Below, piece after piece: positions 13,906 to 26,601 of a DNA stretch of 64,000 nt. Made by a program: the position numbers and the translations under genes. This DNA is from Sindora glabra (Eukaryota > Streptophyta > Magnoliopsida > Fabales > Fabaceae): contig CM035233.1 in NCBI GenBank assembly GCA_020226215.1, forward strand, positions 16,697,701-16,761,700, in the 5' to 3' direction. Position 1 is the first letter of the stretch, and the number at the start of each line of letters is the position of its first letter. The notes beneath the pieces were generated by a model, which was not told where the DNA came from, did not search any database, and was given only the letters and a program-made list of their open reading frames with translations.

Positions 13906-15624
13906 TGTAAGATGATCTTATTAAGAAGGTATAGTTTAAAGATACCTCTAAATATGTTAAGAAATATTAAAAGTAATTGTATTCGTATTTCTCATGCCTA
14001 TATTGTATGTATAACAGGTAGCATTTCTAAATTATTACCTAATTTTTAATAAGTCTTTATATATTCTAATATTTTAATATAATGCATGTTTTACATGTAA
14101 CCCTAATCGTCTTGACATCCAGTGGTGAGAATAGTGTTCCCAACAAAACAAGCAATATAAAATACTAACAAAATTTGATGTCATAAGTCAGGTATCTACT
14201 TTTTTTTTCAAAAGAATCATATAATAGTAATGTTTCACCTATAACATCAATTTTGATATGCTTCTGACCTTCTTTTGCCATAATGAATTTCACAAAAAAT
14301 TTTATGAATAGTCAAGTCATTATAAGACCATATAGCTTTCTTCTTTAGTATTTAGAGGTATTATTTTCAATTTTCGCAAAATGTACATATTTTATATCTT
14401 TAATTATTTGGACTTAATTAAATATATGAAATTCTTACCTTAGGTGCTTATTGTATTGGGGATATTATTTTTTATCATAAAAACATTAAAATAGGATTTG
14501 AATATTGTTGTCTATTATAATACTACTTATATAATAATATGATTTGATCCTATAATTAGGTTCAAATAGTGCTTTAAGTATAAATGGAGTTTAGGTGAAT
14601 TTTGTTAGATTTAAAAAAATAGTAAATCATGTCAGTTACTATAAAAAAATATTATCATATTTAGACATTTTATGCCAATTATTTAACACAAACCAACATT
14701 ATATATGAAATTTAAATTATGACAGATTATTGATTTAAAATGGCAATTTTCAAACTAACATCATATTCTATTTTCCATGTCAATTTATTATCATTTATAA
14801 TGTTGGTTATAAACCAACATTTAATGTCAATTGTGAAACAATATCTAGGAAGTAAACACATTTGTTTTCATATACAAAAATTGGCATCATTACATATATT
14901 CCACATTAGTTTAAAAATTGACATCAAATGTGTTAATCAATTGTAATAATGAAATTTATAAATGTGTAGCAAAACTTTTTGAAATACCTTATCCATTCCT
15001 TGAAAATGAAATCAAAGAATGAATGTGATGTTTCAACAAAATTTGCAACAAACATATCTTAGAAATGTCTCATTTGGAAATTGAGAGAATAGATTTAAAT
15101 TCATTGGAAAAATGAAAAATAATAAACACTAGTTCTTAATTAAAACCAACATCCTATGCATTAGAAGTTTTAATTTAGTTAGCGGTTGACATATCATTAG
15201 ACATAGGTTAAGCTTGAAATTGACATCTAAACATTCTACATTTTAAAACAAAATGCATGAAATACTTTTTAGATGACAATTAGACACAAAACATACATCT
15301 TAAGCTTTTGCAATTTTCCGTAACCTAGTAAATGCCTTATATTTAGATATTGGTTGAGTGAAAATATGACATGTTAATCTTTGATATTTTCTTATTAGAC
15401 CTTTTGCAATATATTTAGATGTCAATTATATGGAAAATGACGTATCAAGGTTTCCCTAATATTTAAAAAATATCATTGCATCTAGATATACATCAGTTAT
15501 ATTTACCACCTATTGTCCTAAATGTTCATATAATTTCAAAAATGTCACTGCATTCATATGAACATTGGTGATATAGAAAACATACATCTATTCACTGACA
15601 TTGATTGGCAATTTTGTAGTAGTA

Positions 15625-15627
15625 AAT
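15625..15627. repeat. Target-site duplication, right (AAT)
   Basis: AAT immediately after the CACTA terminus at 15624, matching 2909-2911. Confidence 0.7.
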
Positions 15628-15775
15628 TCTAGTATAATTATATCATGTGTGTAATGTAAATAAAAATATTTGTAAAGGTTGTAACATATAAAATTTTCAA
15701 AATAGATGGTAAGTAAGTAGCAATTTTAGTGTAATCATATTATATGTTTAATGTAAATAAGTTAATGTGAATTTT
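15628..15775. repeat. Tandem repeat at the CACTA target, with a paralogous empty site
   Basis: CTAGTATAATTATATCATG (from about 15630) is repeated as TTAGTGTAATCATATTATATG (from about 15726), roughly 97 bases further on. The sequence before the second copy, GGTAAGTAAGTAGCAAT, corresponds to AGAAGTAAGTGGTAAT just left of the CACTA element. The second copy is therefore an uninterrupted paralogue of the insertion target. Confidence 0.65.
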
Positions 15776-16189
15776 AATGCACATAATATTTTTGTAGAAA
15801 ATAAAATTAGAATTAGATAAAACTTAGAAAAATATATTATAAGCCATATAAACTTTTTTTCCACTTAAACATATGTTTCTATAAAGTATTTTCAAGGGAC
15901 ATTATAATAAAAAAAAGTTCATATTTAGCAAGAAGAGAGAAAGATAAACGAAAAATAAAGTGTGATTTATTTATAATTAATTAATTATAAAAACTTATGA
16001 TTTTACAGCTTGTATGTGAATTTTTATCATTTTTTCTAAACACATTGGGGCATAAATGCCCAAGAGAAAGGATGAAAAACTACATTAGTATAGTATCAAT
16101 ACTTATGTTAACTTTCAAGAGGATCATGCATTCAACAAAAAAGTTCAATATGGTTCTTTCAAGCTTTTCCTAAGTAGTCTGAAATGTTG

Positions 16190-16480
16190 TTTTTTCCTCT
16201 ATAAACATGCTATAAGTGCACTTGCCACTCTTCAACTAGAAGTTTCGTGATCTTTTCTACTAGTTATGTAAAGGGGTGCTAGTTATTGCACCTATGATCC
16301 ACTATAGCTATAGCTTCAGCATAATCCAATTCCATATATAGTTTATGGATACCTAACTCCTAAGCTAATATGATTCCTTTATACATACTATGGAGCTTAG
16401 CCATAAAAGAGCACTTAATTCTTATTATCAATCCAAAGCCAATAACCTTTGTTTCTATTTGAGTCACAAATAACTTTACG
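16190..16480 (-). pseudogene. LINE RNase H-like domain remnant
   Basis: Broken reading frame with MAKLHSMYKGIILA, then LGIHKLYMELDYAEAIAIV and HPFT, ending near LVEEWQVHL and HVYRGKNN. This spacing matches the plant LINE RNase H domain (AEL..A..GL.LA, then a LE.D..EA block, HP, and the terminal H.YRE.N). The acidic ELD position survives; stops interrupt the rest. Confidence 0.65.
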
Positions 16481-16869
16481 ATAAGCTGTCATGTTACTAT
16501 CTGCAATGTAGACTCTATTTAAGCTTTACTTGATAAAGCTAGGCATGGTCCATCTTTCCTGGTACTCCCATTCTAAGCTTAGGATTAACCTTACTTACTA
16601 TAACAAACATAGAATATCAATCAATTCAAAGGTTTTTTTGCAAATTTCCAAATAAGCATCACTTAAATGTCTTTCTAGATTAAAAATATATAGTTTCTTT
16701 TATTCCATAACACCCATGCAACTACCCTAAAGCATAACTTTTAGCTACTATTTTCTTTCCTTGATAGGTCTCTAGTTAAATTCCACTCACACCATTAATC
16801 TATTTTAGAATTAAATAATCCAGCCTAATGATTTGGGTGGACTAATCTCATTCAAGTATTGTTAACATA

Positions 16870-17000
16870 AAGGAAATCACAAATTGTATGTAGGCTAGTC
16901 TCTTCTTCTTGCATGCATATTTGGTAAACATTTGAGTTCGTCATTTTCTAGGTTTCCAATTGTTGTTTGTCAAGATTTTCTCTTGGATTATTAACTAGAG
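16870..17000 (-). pseudogene. LINE zf-RVT zinc-finger remnant
   Basis: Reads ICMQEEETSLHTICDF in one frame, the C-x-x-x-EET-x-x-H-x-x-x-C arrangement of the zinc-binding region that follows the reverse transcriptase in plant LINEs. The first cysteine pair is partly lost. Confidence 0.55.
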
Positions 17001-17374
17001 AAAAGTTTTGATCCTTTAAGAGCTCTTTTATTTCCAAACCTTTTGGCGTTTATGCTAACTTTTATCTTTTTTATCTCTATGAGGAATTCATAAGATAATT
17101 TCATTGTAAATCTACTATTACTAGATAGTGGCCAAGAAATTGGCTTAGTAACATTATAGGTATTTGCAAATAACACTTCCATCATGTGTCGCTAGAATTT
17201 GGTAATACTTTTCCACAAGTTTGAAGACATTACTCTAGCCTCAACCTTAGGAATTAAATTATTCCCACAATTATATTTTTACTACAAAACTTGAGCCTAT
17301 AATGAATTTGAGTTTTCCACTAACTTATACATAATTTTCATAAAAAAAAAGTTTTATTATTTAGCCTCATTTTA

Positions 17375-18650
17375 TTATTCCAACTTTTTCATTCTCCTTT
17401 GTACAACATATATAATTCTAGCGAACAAGGGGAGCTTCCTTTGTTCTAAATTAGCATTCCAAATGTAATTCCTTGTTAAAGAATCTAAAGCATTACATCT
17501 AGATATTGGTATAGAGTCTATTTGCATGGAATGTAATGGAATGCTTGCCAATACCCTTTTAGATAGAGTTATCCTAGTAATAGCTAGCATCTTTGAGCTC
17601 CAAGTTGACATTCTTTTTTGTACTTTCTCAATAATCTATTTATACATGTATTTTGATATTCTATTGTGATGGAAGGAAATTCTAGATACTTGCCTAAGTC
17701 AGAAGTTAGTTAGGCTTTTAAACTTTCACTGAGTTAGTGAGCTCTATTATACATTCTTTATAAGAAAACTCTTGGTTTTTTGCTTGTTCACTTTTTATCT
17801 TGACAAAAAAAACTTAAAGACATGTATTTATAGTCTTCATTTGCTCTATGGTAGATCTTATAAACAAGATTAGGCCATCAGTAAAAGACAAGTGGGATAT
17901 TGATTGTTCACCCTTATTAAGCTTAATTGAATTCTAAATTCTAATTTGAACAACATAGTTTATAAAGTACACTAATCTTTTTATGCACATGACAAAAAGA
18001 TAAGGAGATAGTGAATGTCCTTATTTAATAAGCATAAAGCTATCCAAAGGCTTTCCATTCCAAAGAAATGCATAAAGCAAGAAGAAACATAGGCCATAAT
18101 GAGAGAAGACATATTAATTGGCATACCTATCTCTTTAAGTGCATTTTTTAAGAACTACTAGTCAACTTAATCATAAGCTTTCTCAAAGCTTACCTTGATA
18201 GCTAGCCATCCCTTATTCCTTCTGTTTTTCTTCATAGTGTGAATTACTTCCTAGACTATGTTAAAGTTATTAGAACTATGTTAGCTTAGGATAAAACTAC
18301 ATTAATTTGAAGATATTAGATAGCCTATGTAAGGCTTTAGTTCATTTGCAATGACCTTTTAATCACTTCATGGATCACATTACATAGATAATTGCCTATA
18401 AATGCTTAAAGGAATTTGTATCATCCGTTTTTGGAATAAGAGCAAGCATAGTTTTGTTTATGTCTTTGACTAAACTCAAATTCTCAAAAATATAAAAAAT
18501 AATGTTACAAACTGATCTACTAATTATATCCTATTGACTCCAGAAGAATACTACAGGTAATCAATCTAGTATAAGAGCTTTCAAAGATGTCATATTAAAA
18601 ATGGCTTGTTTAATTTCTTCCATTGAAACTTGAGCACCAACCTCTCTTTT
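17375..18650 (-). pseudogene. LINE reverse transcriptase, degenerate
   Basis: Readable blocks, in minus-strand order, are GHSLSPYLFVMCIKRLV (about 18050-18000), corresponding to the QGDPLSPYLF motif, then SHLSFTDGLILF with the catalytic box at 17874-17885, then the 78-codon frame at 17611-17375 containing RVLASIPLHSMQ and LDSLTRNYIWN. The catalytic F/Y-A-D-D box has become F-T-D-G, so the second metal-binding aspartate is gone. With the stops between blocks, this rules out activity. Confidence 0.8.
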
Positions 18651-19379
18651 CACTTTATCCATCAATTGCAAGAAGCAATTTTGTAAAAAAAAATCCTATA
18701 AACACAAATTATTAGTAGAATAGAGCTTCTAATAAAAATTAAAAGCTATCCATTCCCTATATTCTACTTTGATTCGAGTAATTAACTTCTTTTTTCTCAC
18801 AACTATAGAAACATGAAAAAAACTCGATATTTTTATCCTCATAAAAAGCCATTTACTTCTTAATTTTTAGTACCAAGTAATCTCTTCCTAAATGAGAATT
18901 TTTTTTTGTAATCTCCCTAAAGTTTTCTCAAAAAATCTTCCAAGAAGTAATTGCAAGCTAACTTCCTATTAATACCTTCAATAAGCTTTCTAAAAAAATT
19001 CTTTATTCTAAATTAATGCCTTCTCTTGAAATGTTATCGAAGCCTCTCTCCATTCAACTCCTTATTTCTAACAATCCTTAACCACTATAAGGAAAGATTT
19101 ATTAGTTAACCATGCATCCAGAAACTTGTAATTAGATCGGTTCTTATTTCTAATAATGTTTTTCAACTTCAACATGATTTGAAAGGAATGAAATGATAAA
19201 TATAGACTACTAGGTATTGATTCCTCCATATCATGTTGCATACACCTTTTCTATATTTTCTTTCACATTTGTTCTCTCTTAAGTAAATTTTAGACTTTTA
19301 AAACCCATATTAACTAATCCACAAGAAAATATTCTTTCCTTGATTCATGGCTCTCCAATTGGGTTATCCTTGCCCCACT

Positions 19380-19824
19380 TTTTACTAAAAATAGGAATAA
19401 GCATTAAAATCTTCTATCATTATCCATAGTTCATCCATCCTATTTATAATATTCTCCATTTAATTCTGTAACTCCCTTCTTTCATGTATACATAGGCTGG
19501 CATAAATGAACATCATATAAGCTTGATATTCTCTATTACAAGTTTGCACACAATAATAAATATATTAATTTGCAAACTCAAACATTTTAATTAACATTTT
19601 CTCTAGGTTCCACATTACCTAAATGCTTCCTAAACACCATCCTGAGTTTATTCAAATTTAAGAACTAAATCCTATTTTCTTAATTATTTTAACTACTCTA
19701 TCTCTACTCATTCTTGGTTCTAGTAAGGCAAAAAGATGAATGTCATGTTTCAACACTAACCCTTCACAAGTTTAGCAAGCATTTTGGAGCTAGAGCCTTT
19801 GCAATTCCATAAAATGCAATTCAT
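19380..19824 (-). pseudogene. LINE AP-type endonuclease, degenerate
   Basis: Starts with a recognisable N-terminus, MNCILWNCKGSSSKMLAKL (ATG at 19824-19822), where the WNCKG corresponds to the WNCRG motif of plant LINE endonucleases. It continues with HLFALLEPRMS and ends near WIMIEDFNAY, the degraded GDFN motif (about 19400). Several stops are present. In intact elements this domain nicks target DNA to prime reverse transcription. Confidence 0.75.
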
Positions 19825-20422
19825 AAAACTTGTAAACTGAGAACTTTATACTAGACTTAATTCAAAGTTTGCCTAGATGAACTAAGGTCTCACCTATAGT
19901 TATAATGCCATCATTTTTGTCTAGTTGTGCTAATATGTTAGCTTCTTATCTCATAGCACCTATGATGAACTACTTATTAGTAAGCTTGGTTTTAATGTGA
20001 TTTTCCTCTTCACTCCCTTCTTTTGTACTCTCATTAATTTTTTATGCTAGGTTACCTTCATTTATATTTTTTACCATTGCAGTGTTGGTCTAAAAGTATG
20101 AGTTTAAGGAGTTTGGAATTGTTTTCTTTTCTTTTTTGCAATAAAAGATTATGATTGTATTTCTTCAAACTCATTAGTTTAGTCTTGGAAGGTTTAGCCT
20201 TGTTTGTATAACTATTTTTTATCCCATTACTTGACTTGGTATGCTTTTTACCTTTTTGTTAAAGCTTTGTTCAACCCATAACTATAAAGATTTCAAATCT
20301 TAATCTTTGTTTTTTGCTCTTTCTAGAATTAGTCTTTGCTAATCTTGCTTTCTAGCACCCATATTTCCTATGGTAATAGCTAGTACTATCTTTGCCTTCT
20401 AATTATCCCTTTGAACAATGAT

Positions 20423-21150
20423 CTATGGGCTAAAAGTTATAGAGCCAATTTTTAATTTATCTACAATGTTTCTTATTCTTTCTTGATAATAAACTACCAT
20501 AACTTCTTGGTTTGCCTTTAGATAACCTTCCTTCTTATGGCCATATTTTTCATAAGTAAAACATAAGAAATGAAGGCCTTCGTATTTAATTCTATAAATG
20601 CACCCTATAAATTTGAATTTTGATAAAAATGGCTTTTTGTAAATCAATGTTAATGCAAATTCAAGCAAACTTTACTCTTTTAACTAGATCCTCATCACCA
20701 TTTTCATTCCTCTTAAGTGTGTTTGTATTATCTTTCACTAACTACCCAATCTAGTTACCTATTTTCCACAAAAAGCGATCACTGTAAAACTCTATTAGAA
20801 GCCTATAAATTCTTGCCTATGTTATGGTTTTATAAAAATCATCCTCAAATGGATTAAAATTTTCTTTCCATCTCTAAACAATCAAATAATGATCTACCAC
20901 CAACCATGATTCCTTTTGGAGAACATAATTGTATTATTTAGTCTTTAAGAATCTTATTAAGAAATATTCATTTTCCATGAAAATGAACTTAAAAGATAGT
21001 TGTAAAGACCATAACTTTTGTAATCTAACTTTTTGAAAATGTATCCCTAACTTTTTCCCTATAAGTTTTACAATTAAAGCTTTCTTCTAGGGTTTATTTA
21101 ACTCTTTCTATTCCTCCAATGACACTCTCACTATTGGGCAAGTAGGATCT
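20423..21150 (-). pseudogene. LINE ORF1 (DUF4283-like plus zinc knuckle), degenerate
   Basis: The open part (20668-20423) reads KPFLSKFKFIGCIYRIKYEG, then LHFLCFTYEKYGHKKEGYL. This corresponds to the stretch of plant LINE ORF1 proteins that ends in a CCHC knuckle. Here the second and last cysteines are Tyr, so zinc binding is lost. Upstream on the minus strand (about 21150-20700) the DUF4283-like part is readable only in pieces. The protein would bind element RNA. Confidence 0.7.
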
Positions 21151-21781
21151 TTACCTTCCTTCTCAATCTCCTCCCTTTACATGCATGACTCATCCTTCTC
21201 TTCCTCTTCCATATCCTTCATTTATTCTATATCACTATCCTCTTAACAATCTCCATTAAAGCCCATTAGCTTATTCTTGTATGATAAAACTTTCCTCCCT
21301 CCTACCTATTTATTATTCTATTACTGTTAGTATTCACCCACTCTAATTTAACTTCTTTGTTGTTGACAACTATCATTGCATTAAAGTTAGTACTTTCCTT
21401 CCCTTAACTTAAGCTTTTCAATATCCCAATCTCTAGCATCTCCCTTTTCTCCTATAGATTCATCCATATGCACCTTCACCATCTCCAACTCCTTTGCCTT
21501 TTCTATGTTTCAATGTAAGAGGTCTTCCTCTTCCGCAGTCTTCTCTCAACTTTCTTTTTCTACTATGATGAAACCTTCATTTATCCCTATATTTGTATTT
21601 CTATCTTTTTATTATAAACTTTATTTTTATTATATATGCATATATTTTTTATTATAATTGTAAGTATTTTAAAATTTTAAAAAAGATTGAAATGTATAAT
21701 AATACATGTATAGGAGAAAGTATTGAGTTTTGGGAGGTTCAAGCCATCCCTAATCCCTTTTGACTTTATCATTGCTCCTTC

Positions 21782-21784
<3 letters not shown>

Positions 21785-21829
<45 letters not shown>
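21785..21829. repeat. CT dinucleotide microsatellite
   Basis: Perfect (CT)22 run, continuing a CT-rich stretch on either side. Confidence 0.95.
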
Positions 21830-21833
<4 letters not shown>

Positions 21834-21839
21834 CTACTT

Positions 21840-23103
21840 CTCTCTCCTCTTCACTCCTTATATTCAAATAATATTAAAATAATTATTGTATAACTTAATT
21901 AATGTTAAAGATGAAATTTATACGATAATAATGTTTTTTTACAAGAGAAAATAAGAGAAAGTATTTTCTCTTATATTGTTCAAATAACAAAAGATTAATT
22001 TATTTTTTAAAAATACATTTTGATAAATTTTTAATTGTTGTTAAAAAAATCCTATAAAAAGTTTATTGCACAATCGCCTGTCGCTTTAATATTCTCTCAG
22101 GTTCCAATTTAGTACTTGATTTCTAAACAGGTTGAAGGAATTGATAATCGACTATGGATGTGCCTGATTTGATTAGGGGTCATGTCTCTCAGGGGAAGGT
22201 ACATAATTCCACCGGAGGTTCATGTTGTAATTATTTCAAATATCCTTAATTATAACTAATAAATGAAAAATATTTATTAATTTTGTAGATATATATATTA
22301 AAATTCAATTTTTTTATTTTTAAAATATTAACGATCATATAAATTAATAAATATTTTTATTTATTAACCTTAATTAAAAATACATAATATAATTAAAATA
22401 TATAGAATTTCTCATCATTACGGATATTTTATTTCAACTTCACTTCATATGAGCCCATAGAAAATTTTGAGGGAATGAAATGACTCCTTTTGTTGTCTCT
22501 TCTTACTCTAAAGTCGCCCTTTAATAAATTTTCCATACCCTGTTGCCCTCTTGCGTCTCAGCTGGATTTATGAACCTCCGAGATAGGATTAGGTTAGGTT
22601 ACACTCTATTTTAAATAAGTTAGTTTATTTTATAAATTATCATCTTAAATATAATTTGTTAATTTATATAATATTAAAATTTAAGTTTAATTTAATTTAT
22701 TTAAAAGGTCTGACTTGATCTATTACTTTATTTAAATAAATAAGCCTTCTACATAAGTTAATAGGTAAATATTTAAAAAATGAATTAATAATCAAATTAG
22801 ATCTATATTTATAATTACAAATATTAATATTATATATAATATATTTTATAATAAATATATAATATATAATGTTATAATATATATACATTAATTATTAAAT
22901 AAGTTGATTTAATAAATTCACAAGTCAAACCTATTAAAAATAGACATGTTTTATTTATGTAAATAATTATATTTATAAACCTTGATTTAGTTTGATTTAT
23001 TTAAATAAAAATAAAAAATTAAGTTGAAAATAACTTAAATCACGAGCTCTTAATAGATGGCTTGACCTCTGTGCAAAACATTAATTACTTGTTTTATTTA
23101 TTT
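21840..23103. other. AT-rich intergenic DNA with a small exon-like patch
   Basis: Mostly very AT-rich with no protein signal. One GC-richer patch (about 22075-22215) contains ATGGATGTGCCTGATTTG near 22155, open for 15 codons and ending in AAG/GTACAT, which resembles a splice donor. A second patch at 22510-22600 is also GC-richer. I cannot assign either to a gene. Confidence 0.4.
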
Positions 23104-23537
23104 ACATATTTTATCCCATTCAACTATAAGATCATTAAATTTTACCTCATTGAATTATAAAAATTTAAATTTTACCCCTTTCAACTTTATAAAACTTAAA
23201 TTTTACTTTCACTGTTACTAATTTAACGGAATCTATTAGGAAAATTGCCGTTATCATATTTCACTTAACGGCAGTAAAAAATTGTCATTATATTTACTAA
23301 TTTTTTTTTAAAAAAAATTTCACTTATTAGTGGTTATGAACTGCTGCTAAAGATGATAACATTAATTTCTAATTATTGTTAAGTGTTATAGAACCACTAC
23401 TAAGTGTTATAGCCATTAATTTGATAATGTTGAGGGTAAAATCTAAATTTTATAAAGTTGAAGGAGATAAAATCTAAATTTTCATAATTCAAAGAGGTAA
23501 AATCCTACAATCTCATAGTTGAATGACGTAAAATACA
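23104..23537. mobile_element. Foldback (long terminal inverted repeat) element
   Basis: The left arm (23104-23206) and right arm (23432-23537) are inverted copies of about 104 bases. For example CATTCAACTATAAGAT pairs with ATCTCATAGTTGAATG-like sequence on the right, and TTCAACTTTATAAAA pairs with TTTTATAAAGTTGAA. The unpaired centre holds a smaller perfect hairpin, TGCCGTTA and TAACGGCA, near 23247-23276. The structure suits a Mutator- or foldback-type MITE. No target duplication could be fixed. Confidence 0.75.
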
Positions 23538-24164
23538 CTTTTCCCTTTTAAAAAAAATATTATAACTAACAAAAGTCATCTCATTTACACCTGCAAAATA
23601 ATTAAAAAGATAAGGATTAACCTTTAATTGAGTGCTTAGGACACAATTACATCATCAATGTTTGAAATAAAAATTATATAAATTTTTCTAAGCATATCAT
23701 TTTTTTTCAGATCAGGTATTCTTGACTTGACTCATGAAATTAAACTACATTGAGAGTTCCATTCTTTTGTTGGAAATTAAAATTTATAATTTTTTTTAAG
23801 AAAATAAATTAATTTTTTATCGTTTGGTAATATAATAAAAAAACTTTATTTTGTTTAATGCACACAAAAAAATAATTTTTTATTTAAAAATAATGGTATA
23901 TATATACAAATTCTATTTTTAAAGTTAGGTTAGACAATAATTATTCAGAGGTCTACAAGTTTATAATAGTCATAGTGTAAAGTTAAGTATATCTTGTATT
24001 AAAATAATATCTAAAGAAAAATATTTAATTTTTTGTTTTTTATTTTCATCATTTCTTCATAAAATTAATTCATATTTATATGATTTTATTCAACATTAAT
24101 AATTATATTTATTAACTTTCATAATTTTCATTATATTTTTCTTAACATAATTTTTAATATATTT

Positions 24165-24440
24165 ATAGAAGTGGAAAAAGAAAGATAAGAGAAAGTAAAG
24201 GACTGATAGATGAAGAAATGGAAAGAGAACTAGCAAAGGTAGAGGGAGGGGAAGAAATATGAGAGAGAAGTGAAAGCAAAAGATAGGTGAAACATAAAAG
24301 ATGAAGGAAAGAGAGAGCAATGGAGGATGAAATATAGGATAAAGATGGAGGAATATAGAATGTAGTAGAGAAAGAAAGACAAAAAGAATGGTAACAAAAG
24401 AGGGGAAAATAGAGAGAGAGGGGGGAGAGAGAGAGTAAAA
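24165..24440 (+). repeat. Purine-rich (GA) tract
   Basis: About 275 bases of A and G with few pyrimidines, ending in GAGAGAGAGGGGGGAGAGAG. Low-complexity sequence. Confidence 0.8.
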
Positions 24441-24992
24441 TTATATAATGTAAAATAATTTTGAAGAATGATCTCTTTTAATTAAAAGAAAAAATTATTT
24501 TCTTCTGTATTTATTTATTGAAAAATATTTTTAATAAAAAAAGTAATATGTTACTTACATTTGGAATTAAAAAAATAATACTCACAATTATTATAAGAGA
24601 GGAAAGTAAAATTTTTTAATAAAAATTATTTTTTCTCCAATTTTTTATATCTATTAATAAATAAATAAAGTATTTTTACTTATCTTAATATTTTTATAAT
24701 TATATCTTACTAAAAACATTTCCGTTCAAAATAAATGAAACATAAATATACTATTATTTTTGGTTAATTATAATTTAATTTCTATTGGCTAACTTTCTTG
24801 TTATCTATAGACTTATCAAAATGGGTTAACCAAATCCTTCTGGATTAACTTAATAGGCAAAAATTATATATTAAACTAATATCAGACCCAATTACTTTTT
24901 CATCAAGTCGGGTTTAAATTGAATTGTTATAATCTTAATTCCAGATTGACATTTGCCAAGCGGGTTCAGTAGAATTTTTATGACCTGTTACA

Positions 24993-24995
<3 letters not shown>

Positions 24996-25028
<33 letters not shown>
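24996..25028. repeat. ATT trinucleotide microsatellite
   Basis: About eleven consecutive TTA units at the edge of the A/T-only block. Confidence 0.9.
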
Positions 25029-26121
25029 CCTATTATTAGTTTATTTATTATTAATTGATTTCTATTATTATTTATTAAATATAATTATATATTATTATTA
25101 TGAATTAAAATTTTATTATATATATTAGTGAGTCATATATGTTATATATGAAAATAAATATATATTATTATATATTAAATATTTATATTTCATATTTATA
25201 TATTTATATTTAATAAAATAACTTTTTATGTTGTATATTTATATATTTATTTTATATTATATATTTCTTTTATATATTTATTTTATTTAATAAAATAAAT
25301 ATATTTAATAATTTATATATTAACAAATATATATAAATAAATAATTATATGAATAATATTTTAATAAAAATAATTATAATAATTTATATATAAAAATAAA
25401 AAATAAATAATAATATATTATATTATATATATTTATATAATATATTTAAAATTAATATCAAAATTATTTATTTAAATTTTTTAAGTAATTCAAAATTTTA
25501 ATATTAAAATATAAATTCAAAATTTAATATAATTATTTATTTTAATAAAATTATATAATATATATTGATAATATTAAATATATAAATTTATTAATTTTAA
25601 TATTAAAAATTATTTAATATTACTCATGTATATAATTTTTATAGTATATATATTAAAGTATAATTTTAATATAACAAAATTATTATTTTAATATCTATAT
25701 CAAAATTAAACATACAATAATAAATGATTTATTATTTACTACTATTATCATACTAACATGTTAATCTAATACCCTAATAGGTTAACATTTACTAGTTCTA
25801 ATTTTTTATCAGGTCAAGTTAACCAGTCGTAGTTCCTTACCAGATTAAACTACTGTTATTATTTTTTGTACCAATCTCAGTCTCAGGCTAAACAAAATTG
25901 TATTAATCTCAAACTAATTTGTTAAACTTAACTCATTTTAACACCTTTAGTTATCTCCGAACATTGAGTTGAAAAATATCAAAGCATGTCATCATCAAGG
26001 GTATGCATAGGACAAAAGTAACACTGGAGTAAAGGATATGGCGATGATATGAAGGCCATGACATCAAACAAATGCTGCAATCAAAGTAAGGTAGAGCATC
26101 TTTGAAAACCAATGTCAATCA

Positions 26122-26601
26122 TGTTGGAAGTATGAATTTAAATCCTAAAATATATAATTAATCATAACAAAATTATGAGCGTACCTAGAGCATAATTTGA
26201 TAAGGCCATGATTGATTTGAATGATGATGATGAGTGAAATTGCAACTTACTTCGCCCCTTAGGTTATCCAAATAGAGAGAAAAGGGAGAGAAATTTTTTT
26301 TGGAGTGGGAATCCTTATTGTGCATCATCAAAATAATAACTCTAATATCTCTATTTAAGGTCAAACTTATGATAGGAAACTATTGATCATTAAAGGGCTG
26401 TAGGTTGGGACTTCTATCCATATAAGTTTTTGCATGATCCAACATATCACAGATCATACACATTAAACTAAAGTCCAATCTATTTTATGCTTAATATTAA
26501 AATAAAAAATTAATTATGTAAATAAATATTTTAATAATTAATTAATGCTAATCCATATAATATTTTTGATAAAATTAATTATTTTATTTTTAAATACAAC
26601 A
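26122..26601 (-). repeat. Copia 3' LTR
   Basis: Begins TGTTGGAAGTATGAATT on the plus strand and ends AAATACAACA, so it reads TG...CA on both strands. It aligns end to end with 31517-31996. Confidence 0.9.

Larger units (their letters stand above)
2912..15624 (+). mobile_element. CACTA (En/Spm-type) DNA transposon, decayed, with nested solo LTR
   Basis: The left end begins CGCTACTAGAAAAATG at 2912. The right end, read inward on the minus strand, begins TACTACTACAAAATTG from 15624. Both are one-base variants of the CACTA-type terminus. The element is flanked by the 3-bp duplication AAT (2909-2911 and 15625-15627), the usual length for CACTA insertions. The subterminal kilobases on both sides are crowded with short GACAT/ATGTC-containing motifs in both orientations, as expected for transposase-binding arrays. 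A broken TNP2-type transposase lies in the middle on the plus strand (9220-11780, resuming 13380-13905), interrupted by a solo Gypsy LTR. The total is 12.7 kb, about 11.1 kb without the LTR. It cannot be autonomous because the transposase is riddled with stops. Confidence 0.85.
16030..21600 (-). mobile_element. L1-type LINE retrotransposon, near full length, inactive
   Basis: Read on the minus strand, the expected parts of a plant L1 element follow in order: ORF1 with a DUF4283-like region and degraded zinc knuckle (about 21150-20423), AP-type endonuclease (from 19824), reverse transcriptase (about 18650-17375), a zinc-finger segment (about 17000-16870) and an RNase H-like domain (about 16480-16190). 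Every domain contains stops or frameshifts. The ends are approximate: no clear poly(A) tail or target duplication was found, and the 5' end is placed where ORF1-like sequence fades. Confidence 0.8.
23538..26116. other. Very AT-rich intergenic DNA
   Basis: No gene recognised. It contains a purine-rich tract on the plus strand (24165-24440, mainly GA), an ATT microsatellite (24996-25028) and about 700 bases of almost pure A/T (25030-25740). The final 130 bases before the Copia element (25990-26116) are less AT-rich but show no recognisable frame. Confidence 0.6.

Noticed and set aside
14740..14946. 68-codon plus-strand open frame
   Set aside because: Lies in the right subterminal motif array of the CACTA element; no protein resemblance.
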